Assembly (NCBI GenBank): GCA_028717305.1
Contig: JAQUOC010000077.1
Location: forward strand, 1 to 6,646
DNA from: Dehalococcoidales bacterium
GTDB lineage: Bacteria > Chloroflexota > Dehalococcoidia > Dehalococcoidales > UBA5760
Reading direction: 5' to 3'
Length of the DNA stretch: 6,646 nt
The notes under the pieces were generated by a model. That model was not told the DNA's origin and did no database searches. It was given only the letters and a program-made list of their open reading frames with translations. Numbering within the stretch: position 1 is the stretch's first letter; every line of letters begins with the position of its first letter. The translations under genes were made by a program, and so were the position numbers. Positions 1 to 5,325 of this stretch are shown here, one piece after another.

Positions 1-116
1 TGGAGGGTAAACTCACGGCAAAGATGTTACTAGCCGAGCATGCGGTGATACTTACTACGTCATCGGATAGGTACCGCACACGATGATCAAAGCCGGAATG
101 CCGTGCATTCTTACGG

Positions 117-145
117 TTGACAACAAGCTTTGTGTAGAATAATCT
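117..145 (+). promoter_or_regulatory. Sigma-70-like promoter match facing rightward, with no gene
   Basis: TTGACA (117-122) and TAATCT (140-145) are 17 bases apart on the plus strand. No convincing plus-strand gene follows; transcription would run antisense across the recombinase remnant. It could be a relic of the lost element or chance. Nothing else in 1-182 is recognisable. Confidence 0.2.
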
Positions 146-182
146 AGTGAGAAAGAATATCAGCTTGAGACTGAAACGGAAA

Positions 183-608
183 TCAGATCGGGCATGTGGG
201 TTCATTGCTGCTCCTCTGATTGACAGAGGAAGCAGCAATTATCGACAGTTCAAAAAAGGTTTCAACTGGTTTTGCAAAAGTCCTCTTTGGCCCACCAAGG
301 GGTACGATAGGCAGAACTTCGGTTACCCCTTTACTGCCGTTCTTCACTGGCAACGGTATCCTGTAGTCTATTCTAACCTGATTAGCGCTTATCTCAATCC
401 TTTTTATGAAAGAGCGTAGGAAAGCCTTGCTCTGGATTAGGTCAGCTTCTTCCAGCAGACACTTAAGGTCTTCAACATAGGACTTTACCTTACTCTGGTC
501 GACAAGCTCTGCTTCCTGTAACACCGTCTCAGCCTCTAACTGAACCCTGGCTTTCATTAATTCATCCTGTAGAAATCGGCCTATTGTCCTCAGATGCTGA
601 ACAGTGCG
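183..608 (-). pseudogene. C-terminal remnant of a large serine recombinase
   Basis: The 141-codon open stretch after a TAG at 611-609 matches only the end of large serine recombinases/integrases. It has a coiled-coil stretch (QDELMKARVQLEAE, then VKSYVEDLKCLLEEADL), the FLRSFIKRIEI segment, and the final strand QVRIDYRIPLP. The N-terminal resolvase domain with its catalytic serine, the recombinase domain and the zinc ribbon are absent, and upstream DNA is taken by the metallopeptidase gene. An internal ATG at 557 gives a 124-residue reading frame but has no support as a functional start. After VLPIVPLGGPKRT, a tail often seen in this recombinase group, the sequence diverges into about 30 residues encoded partly by an inverted repeat. 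It is best read as a scar of an old integrative element. A small standalone protein is possible but unlikely. Confidence 0.7.
204..239. repeat. Near-perfect 15-bp inverted repeat (hairpin) in the recombinase tail
   Basis: ATTGCTGCTCCTCTG (204-218) and CAGAGGAAGCAGCAAT (224-239) pair over 15 bp with one bulged A, around the five-base loop ATTGA. Neither strand has a T-run after it, so it is not a standard intrinsic terminator. It sits 20 bases inside the 3' end of the recombinase remnant, past the conserved part of the protein. It could be an attachment-site half-pair, a small repeat element, or a structured mRNA end. Confidence 0.8.
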
Positions 609-653
609 CTACATTTTTAGGGGTTGCTATCCAGATAAGAAGCTTGGGATTCC

Positions 654-1094
654 TTAATCAGGATAAACCACTGGGAAACCCCAAGACCGAATCTTCTGGT
701 CCGCTTCCTGTTCGATGAACCATCCCTCAAGAGCATTTGGGGCGTGAAGCAAGGCGTGGGCAAACTCATGAGCTACGATTGACTCAAGCCGTCTTTGAGA
801 AAGCCGTTCTATCCCAGGGGATAAGTAGACCATTATCCGCTGATTCTGCTCTTGTACATTACTATGGGCTGCTTTTTCCAGAGGAAAAACCTGGCCGTTC
901 ACACCAGGGGTGGGGGCAAAGATGATTGATAGCTTTTCTCTGATTAACTTTAAGTCGTCGGGGCACATCTTTTCCATGACACTCCTGATTGCTTTGAGCG
1001 TTCTAGGTCTTCCCGCTGAATCAAAGAAGCCCGTTTCTATAAGGTCGTGGCAGATTGATCTCCATTCATCTTCGGTAAGCATCGACGAAGTCAC
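654..1094 (-). CDS. Putative zinc metallopeptidase-like protein (HEFAH motif)
   Basis: Small soluble protein of 146 residues, probably a zincin-fold peptidase. HEFAH (109-113) is an HExxH zinc site, preceded by a helix (RRLESIVA), and the downstream EQEADQ (128-133) could give the third zinc ligand (E130 or E128). The chain ends with a short WGFPVVYPD tail. The first 70 residues look helical and charged, with no signal peptide or membrane segment, so it should be cytoplasmic. The arrangement recalls ImmA/IrrE peptidases of mobile elements, but HEFAH is not their usual HELGH, and I cannot assign a family. The start is uncertain: GTG at 1094 has a GGAG only one base away, while ATG at 1082 has the same GGAG 13 bases upstream. 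It lies 45 bases upstream of the recombinase remnant, which suggests a mobile-element origin but does not prove it. Its substrate is unknown. Confidence 0.65.
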   Translation of the reverse strand: MTSSMLTEDEWRSICHDLIETGFFDSAGRPRTLKAIRSVMEKMCPDDLKLIREKLSIIFAPTPGVNGQVFPLEKAAHSNVQEQNQRIMVYLSPGIERLSQRRLESIVAHEFAHALLHAPNALEGWFIEQEADQKIRSWGFPVVYPD

Positions 1095-1237
1095 GCTCCA
1101 TATTCTGCATTGAGCCTTCGGTAGGGAGAGCCCTTCGTTACTCTATCCGATCACCCGGATTCAGTAGTCAAGAACATTCCGAGGATACGGCAATAATAGC
1201 CCCAGCATTCGTGCCACTTAAGTTTATGGCCCCCTCT

Positions 1238-2107
1238 TCAGTTGTCGGAATAAAAGCTTAAGCCGACACCACCTGGTCCAACTATAAGGGACGAGATAGG
1301 GTGATAGCGGCAGGTTAAGACCTCAGCACAACTAAATTCATTCAGAGCAGTTTCTTTAAGCTTTTCCACCTCAGCTACAAGCCCCGTGTGGTCAATCATC
1401 AGTCGTATTGGTTTCGTGGTGTCTGCTCTCTCTTTCATGATGTCTAACAAAGTCTGGAGGGCTTTGCCTTTGCTTCTCGGTCTTGCGAGTACCGAGGGTC
1501 GCCCGGTCTCGGTGGAAATCTCCGTGATTGGCTTCATACTCAACATATTGCCGGCGAGAGCTGCCGCCTTGCTGATGCGACCGCTCCGCGCGAGATAAGA
1601 TAGAGTATCCATCATGAAGAGGTAGTTGATCTTGGCTCTTATTTTTTCTCCGAGTTTGACGATTGCTGTTAGATCCTGGCCGGCGGCCGCGGCGCGTGCT
1701 GCGGCGACAACCATTAATCCCATCGCTCCTACGGTAGTCTTTGAGTCGAATATTTCAATCTTGAGGTTGGGAAGTTCGCTCTGTACCTCTTCTTTGGCTT
1801 GATTAGCCGACTTGAAAGTCATGCTCAGGTTTGACGACATGGTGACGTTAAAGATACCGTCCGTACGATCAGCAAGACTACGGTAAACCTCAACATATTC
1901 GCCAGGGGGTGGGGCAGAGGTGGTAGGAAAATTACGTGAGCTGTCTACCAATCGAAACAACTCATCACCGGTACGGATGTCGATCAAATCCCTGTATGTC
2001 TTATTATCCAGGTTAAATACTAGCGGCACCAGCTTGATATCATACTGGTTTAATATTTCGTCGGGAATGGATACTGAACTATCGGTAACTATGGCCACCT
2101 TACCCAT
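1238..2107 (-). CDS. degV: DegV family (FakB-like) fatty-acid-binding protein
   Basis: Soluble protein of the DegV/EDD fold. Characterised members (FakB) hold a fatty acid while the kinase FakA phosphorylates it to acyl-phosphate. The 289-residue length is normal. Visible signatures are VTDSSVSIP (7-15), TTSAPPPGEY (62-71), MSSNLSMTFKSA, IFDSKTTVGAMG, and LSYLARSGRISKAAAL, the last being the typical L-x-Y-L-x-x-x-G-R-I-S stretch. The C-terminus reads LIVGPGGVGLSFY where most relatives have H-T-G-P-G, so the usual histidine near the fatty-acid carboxylate is an aliphatic residue; SSNLSMT also has Met where Gly is common. The neighbour plsX handles the same acyl-phosphate intermediate, so the pairing is coherent, but no FakA (DAK2-domain) gene is in the window. 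A TGA ends the gene with no obvious terminator after it. The ligand is not predictable from sequence. Confidence 0.9.
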   Translation of the reverse strand: MGKVAIVTDSSVSIPDEILNQYDIKLVPLVFNLDNKTYRDLIDIRTGDELFRLVDSSRNFPTTSAPPPGEYVEVYRSLADRTDGIFNVTMSSNLSMTFKSANQAKEEVQSELPNLKIEIFDSKTTVGAMGLMVVAAARAAAAGQDLTAIVKLGEKIRAKINYLFMMDTLSYLARSGRISKAAALAGNMLSMKPITEISTETGRPSVLARPRSKGKALQTLLDIMKERADTTKPIRLMIDHTGLVAEVEKLKETALNEFSCAEVLTCRYHPISSLIVGPGGVGLSFYSDN

Positions 2108-2115
2108 AGTAATAA

Positions 2116-2121
2116 CCTCCC
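2116..2121 (-). promoter_or_regulatory. Strong Shine-Dalgarno sequence of degV
   Basis: GGGAGG on the minus strand lies eight bases before the ATG at 2107 and within the 18 bases that separate plsX from degV. It fixes the degV start and shows that degV is translated efficiently from the shared transcript. Confidence 0.7.
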
Positions 2122-2125
2122 TATC

Positions 2126-3073
2126 CTATATATTGACCAGATTTGCAACGCTGGTGAGTTCCAATTTGAGGGCCCCGATGAAGTCTACCTTAATTGCATC
2201 TTTGGTTTGGTGAATGGTGGCAGCAACGTGATGGGCTCGGCTGGCACCCTGTAGCTTTCGGACAATGCCGTTAACACCAAAGACGAGGCCTCCACCCTGA
2301 TTGTAACCCCTTGCCTCAGGCAGATCGTGAAAAAGACCGAGTGAGCCAGCGAACTTGAACAGTATGTTACCGACGAAGGCATCACAAACAAGGACATTGG
2401 CTCTTCCGCTCATCATCTGGTTACCTTCTATGTTCCCGATGAAGTTTAACCCGCTCTTCATCAAAAGCGGGTAGGCTTCTCTGGTGAGCTGATTGCCTTT
2501 GCCTTCCTCTGTGCCTATATTCAGTAGACCGATAGCAGGTTTGTCAATACCAAGGAGCTTTCGGCAATATACATGTCCGATGATGGCGAAGGTCAGAAGA
2601 TGATAGGGTTTGCAATCCATATTGACCCCGCAATCAAAGACTACTGTGTCAGGAGCTGTGTCAAATATCGCCCCACCCATTACTGGGCGTTCTATACCCT
2701 CAACCATGCCTAGATACTGAACGGCCGCGGCTACTATAGCCCCGGTGGGCCCAGCACTGATCAAACCGTCCGCCTCTCCCGTCTTTACCATTCTGGCAGC
2801 CACGGCGATAGATGAGTTAGGTTTCTGGCGAACGGCAAGAGCCGGGTTAGCACCTTCCGGAACAACATCGTCAGCATGGACAATGCGGATGGAGAGTTTG
2901 GCTGAATTGCATTTAGCGAGTTCGGCGCCGATGATATCAGCAGGACCGACGAGGATAAGCTCGAGATCCCTACTCTCGGCAGCTAAGACAGCGCCCTTGA
3001 CCATATCACCGGGAGCATAATCACCACCCATAGCATCTAAGGCAATACTGATTCCCCGGTCACCCTTTTTCAT
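2126..3073 (-). CDS. plsX: PlsX, phosphate acyltransferase (acyl-ACP:phosphate)
   Basis: Converts acyl-ACP and phosphate to acyl-phosphate, the donor that PlsY uses to start phospholipid synthesis; a peripheral membrane enzyme. Conserved stretches appear in family order: ALDAMGGD (11-18), GANPALAVRQKPNSSI (74-89), SAGPTGA (106-112), FDCGVN (146-151), GLLNIGTEEGKG (182-193), NFIGNIEG (210-217), CDAFVGN (230-236) and GVNG (266-269). At 315 residues it is some 20-40 shorter than usual. The shortfall is between FVGNILFKF and GGGLVFGVNG, where relatives carry a long helical hairpin used for dimer and membrane contact. SAGNTGA is SAGPTGA here, and the usual late H-G is Q-G (275-276). The frame is uninterrupted, so this looks like divergence rather than damage. 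AAGGAGG lies four bases before the ATG. degV follows after 18 bases. Confidence 0.92.
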   Translation of the reverse strand: MKKGDRGISIALDAMGGDYAPGDMVKGAVLAAESRDLELILVGPADIIGAELAKCNSAKLSIRIVHADDVVPEGANPALAVRQKPNSSIAVAARMVKTGEADGLISAGPTGAIVAAAVQYLGMVEGIERPVMGGAIFDTAPDTVVFDCGVNMDCKPYHLLTFAIIGHVYCRKLLGIDKPAIGLLNIGTEEGKGNQLTREAYPLLMKSGLNFIGNIEGNQMMSGRANVLVCDAFVGNILFKFAGSLGLFHDLPEARGYNQGGGLVFGVNGIVRKLQGASRAHHVAATIHQTKDAIKVDFIGALKLELTSVANLVNI

Positions 3074-3121
3074 CGAACCTCCTTAAAGCGGCGCTGCTTT
3101 CCGCTGTTTAATGAGGCCATA

Positions 3122-3133
3122 TGGGTTTACCCA
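3122..3133. repeat. 12-bp palindrome downstream of the plsX promoter
   Basis: TGGGT-TT-ACCCA, two perfect 5-bp arms with a two-base centre. It begins 13 bases after the candidate -10 box and lies about 50 bases ahead of the plsX start, a place where a repressor could act. It does not resemble the FapR site known to control plsX in Bacillus. Short enough to be chance. Confidence 0.3.
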
Positions 3134-3146
3134 AATGATTACAGAA

Positions 3147-3176
3147 AGTATACTGGCTGTCAATAGGGAATACCAA
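3147..3176 (-). promoter_or_regulatory. Candidate promoter of the plsX-degV operon
   Basis: On the minus strand TATACT (3152-3147) is a good -10 box, with TTGGTA (3176-3171) 18 bases upstream as a weaker -35. A perfect TTGACA (3163-3158) also lies here but is too close to TATACT to pair with it; its best partner would be a poor -10 (TAATCA) 16 bases downstream. The region lies between the antiporter terminator and plsX, where a promoter is expected. Confidence 0.35.
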
Positions 3177-3243
3177 ATGTCTTTGGACCACTAGTTTGTG
3201 TATCGAACATGCTAAACGGTGCCGTTATGAATTGCTATTCCGG

Positions 3244-3284
3244 CCGATTCTTCCGACACAAAAAGCCGTCCTGGCTGAATCCGG
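3244..3284 (-). terminator. Possible intrinsic terminator after the antiporter gene
   Basis: Read on the minus strand just after the stop codon, AGCC-aggac-GGCT forms a 4-bp stem followed directly by TTTTT (3264-3260). An outer pair, GAATC (3277-3281) with GATTC (3246-3250), plus a bulged CCG/CGG, could enclose the inner stem and the T-run. The inner stem is short, so the call is tentative, but its position 10 bases after the stop fits. Confidence 0.35.
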
Positions 3285-3285
3285 T

Positions 3286-4305
3286 CTAAACAAAGAATAT
3301 TTTATGGAAGACGCTGTAAACTCCGAAGATAAATAACCCAACCAGAGCCACGCTGTGCCAGCTGACGAAGCGAAAGAGCTTACGTCTGTCGGGAAATTTT
3401 ATCCCGCCTATTACTATCGCCGTCATGGCAATGGTGACCAGTATGGTTATGAGGTGTACTCGCGAAAGCGCCAGAAAAATTGCCCCTTTCCGATAAACCC
3501 CGTCGGTAATAGTTATGATGGCGATGTTGAACATATTACTTCCCAGTATATTTGCAATGGCCATGTCCGGTGCACCCAGGCGAATTGCTGCTATAGTAAC
3601 CATCATCTCCGGTAAAGATGTGGTGATAGCCACAAAGATAGTACCGACGAAGCTGGCATCCATACTATAAATTCTGACAATCTCGTCACCAATCAATGAT
3701 AACCATATTGCAGCGGCTATTATGACGGCAGCGGCAATAGCAAAACGGATATACACTATTTTCGAAGACATCTCTCCGTAATCAGGAGCGGAGATTAAGG
3801 TTTCATCAGTCTGGCTTTTTCGCTCCTTGCGAAATATCCACCAGACACCCGTCACATAAACCACCATGATAATTATGCTGGGAATACCTAACTGCGATAC
3901 TTCGATCCTGGCAAAGCCATTTACTAATATGCCTATAGCGACAATAGCGGTAAGCAGTATGCTGAAGGAAGCCGACAGTATATGGTTTGAGCTTACTTGA
4001 CTTAATACCGGCGCTGGATGGTACATTACGTCAGCCAATGCGATAAGGGTGAGGTTGAAAATACAGCTACCCAGAATATTGCCTATCGAGAGATTGGGCA
4101 GGTCAACCAGCGTAACCGAGCTTACCGAGGCTACTACCTCTGGCGTGGAGGTTATAATCGCAATGAGAATAAGACCTATCCAATTTCGACCTAATCCGGT
4201 TCTATCGGCAATAATATCTCCGTAGCGGGCAAGCTTGGTGCCGGCGAAGAAAATGATTGCGGCACAGGCGGCAAACCTGAGCCAGATGAAAACTTCAGCA
4301 CTCAC
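3286..4305 (-). CDS. CaCA-family cation antiporter (sodium/calcium exchanger-like membrane protein)
   Basis: Integral membrane protein of the Ca2+/cation antiporter superfamily, expected to exchange a divalent cation for Na+ or H+. It has 339 residues, near the usual length of prokaryotic members such as YrbG. Both alpha repeats are plain: TSTPE (52-56) with GSCIFN (79-84), and TTSLPE (228-233) with GSNMFN (255-260). The two halves of about five helices each are joined by a charged loop (about 158-185, RKERKSQTDE). Glutamates E56 and E233, the central ion ligands of the family, are present. By spacing, N84 and N260 fall on the positions that are Asn81 and Asp240 in the M. jannaschii exchanger, so the ion chemistry may differ. 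The start is GTG at 4305, just ahead of the first helix, with no Shine-Dalgarno sequence; an ATG five bases upstream is out of frame and stops at once. Nothing shows a functional link to the cbi genes. Confidence 0.9.
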   Translation of the reverse strand: MSAEVFIWLRFAACAAIIFFAGTKLARYGDIIADRTGLGRNWIGLILIAIITSTPEVVASVSSVTLVDLPNLSIGNILGSCIFNLTLIALADVMYHPAPVLSQVSSNHILSASFSILLTAIVAIGILVNGFARIEVSQLGIPSIIIMVVYVTGVWWIFRKERKSQTDETLISAPDYGEMSSKIVYIRFAIAAAVIIAAAIWLSLIGDEIVRIYSMDASFVGTIFVAITTSLPEMMVTIAAIRLGAPDMAIANILGSNMFNIAIITITDGVYRKGAIFLALSRVHLITILVTIAMTAIVIGGIKFPDRRKLFRFVSWHSVALVGLFIFGVYSVFHKIFFV

Positions 4306-4312
4306 ACATTAA

Positions 4313-4341
4313 AGGATACTGTATTGATCATTTACAGTAAA
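4313..4341 (-). promoter_or_regulatory. Candidate promoter of the antiporter gene
   Basis: On the minus strand, TTTACT (4341-4336) and TATCCT (4318-4313) are separated by 17 bases, a fair sigma-70-like pair. The -10 box ends eight bases before the GTG codon, so transcription would begin at or next to the start codon. That agrees with the absence of any Shine-Dalgarno sequence. Not tested; the match is imperfect in both boxes. Confidence 0.3.
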
Positions 4342-4439
4342 GAACGGACACTTATTTGTTGTGAAAAGGAAATATTGATGCGAGTAATCGGCGGTAGCAA
4401 TACTGGCCAAGCCGTGTGGAATGGATTGTTTGGCCTATC

Positions 4440-4451
4440 CCGGTCAACCGG
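4440..4451. repeat. 12-bp palindrome between cbiO and the antiporter gene
   Basis: CCGGT-CA-ACCGG, two perfect 5-bp arms around a two-base centre. It lies in the 234-base gap after cbiO, about 100 bases upstream of the candidate antiporter promoter. It has no T-run, so it does not look like an intrinsic terminator. It could be an operator, or chance. Apart from it and the promoter below, I see no RNA gene in 4306-4539. Confidence 0.3.
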
Positions 4452-4539
4452 TATTGAGGATGTCTCGGTTCATAGGATGGAGTTGGGTGGGGGCTGTGGG
4501 ATAATTCTAGAGCAAAGTGGTCAAAAATGCATCACGGGA

Positions 4540-5325
4540 TTACAGTTCGTGCGGTATTGGGTGGGGAATAAGTGAATGAGGCCTCTCCTGACCGTGAGCC
4601 TCCATTAACTGAATATTGTTCATAATCTCTTTCGGCTTCCCGTCGACGATAATAGCACCCCGGTTCATTAGTACCAGCCTGTCGCAAACCTCGAGGATCA
4701 GTTCGAGATCGTGTGAGGCAACTAAAATTGTCTCCGGGGACGATTGCAGGAGGCGAATCAGGCGTCTGCGCGAGCGTATGTCCAGATTAGCACTTGGTTC
4801 GTCGTATATCACAAGCTTCGGCCGCATGGCTAATACCCCGGCTATTGTTACCAGCCGTTTTTCTCCCTCGGAAAGATGATGCGCTGGTCGGTCGGCAAAT
4901 TGTTTGCCTCCTACAGTTGACAATGCTTGTGAAACTCTGGCCTCGACCTCTTTCTTGGGTAGTCCTATGTTCTGAGGGCCAAAGGCAACATCGTCATATA
5001 CGGACGGGCAAAAAAGCTGGTCGTCGGGGTTCTGGAAAACGAGGGCAACTTCCGGATTGAACTTGCCGCTTATCACCGGCTTGTCCATTAGCCGGATAAC
5101 ACCGGATGTGGGTTTCAAAACGCCGGAGATTGCCAGGAAGAAGGTGGTCTTTCCGGCGCCGTTGGGGCCGATTATACCCACCTTTTCTCCTGCTGTTACC
5201 TCAAGGCTGATATTATTTAGAACAGCAGGCTTGTCGGGATATGAGAAGCATAGCCCGGATACGCTTAGAACCGGCTCGAAGTTATGGATAGTCATCTCTG
5301 GTTGGAACGTCTCTTTTCTAATCAT
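4540..5325 (-). CDS. cbiO: CbiO, ATPase of the cobalt/nickel ECF transporter
   Basis: ABC-type ATPase that powers metal import with CbiQ and CbiM on the inner face of the membrane. The 261-residue product has all ABC motifs: Walker A GPNGAGKTT (53-61), Q-loop VFQNPDDQLF (Q98), signature LSEGEKR (151-157, in place of the common LSGGQ), Walker B LVIYDE with catalytic E176, D-loop ANLD, and H-loop SHD (H205). The VFQNPDDQ and IAGVLAM stretches are typical of CbiO/EcfA proteins. The start at 5325 is chosen because it overlaps the cbiQ stop as ATGA; no Shine-Dalgarno sequence is visible, consistent with coupling. An internal ATG ten codons later is a less likely start. The C-terminal tail is His-rich (H244, H250, H255, H259). 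The stop is followed by 234 non-coding bases without a clear intrinsic terminator. Confidence 0.95.
   Translation of the reverse strand: MIRKETFQPEMTIHNFEPVLSVSGLCFSYPDKPAVLNNISLEVTAGEKVGIIGPNGAGKTTFFLAISGVLKPTSGVIRLMDKPVISGKFNPEVALVFQNPDDQLFCPSVYDDVAFGPQNIGLPKKEVEARVSQALSTVGGKQFADRPAHHLSEGEKRLVTIAGVLAMRPKLVIYDEPSANLDIRSRRRLIRLLQSSPETILVASHDLELILEVCDRLVLMNRGAIIVDGKPKEIMNNIQLMEAHGQERPHSLIPHPIPHEL

Noticed and set aside
1..182. tRNA gene as an integration target next to the recombinase remnant
   Set aside because: I could not find an acceptor stem, T-loop (GTTCRA) and anticodon arm in order on either strand.
147..419. Plus-strand 90-codon frame over the recombinase remnant, downstream of the TTGACA promoter match
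   Set aside because: It starts with GTG, has no ribosome site, and is antisense to the clear recombinase tail; its protein has no recognisable pattern.
910..1113. Plus-strand 67-codon frame opposite the metallopeptidase gene
   Set aside because: Antisense to a frame with a coherent HEFAH motif; no ribosome site or family resemblance.
1140..1171. TTGACT with GATAGA or TAGAGT as a promoter for the metallopeptidase gene
   Set aside because: Spacing is 18 or 20 bases with poor -10 boxes; too weak to list.
1095..1237. Terminator after degV
   Set aside because: Only 3-4 bp complementary arms without a T-run were found, so no intrinsic terminator can be claimed.
2185..2397. Minus-strand 70-codon frame inside plsX
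   Set aside because: It is another frame of the well-conserved plsX coding sequence, which carries family motifs throughout.
4475..4500. G-rich plus-strand stretch as a G-quadruplex
   Set aside because: Only three runs of three or more G are present, so a standard four-run quadruplex is not supported.
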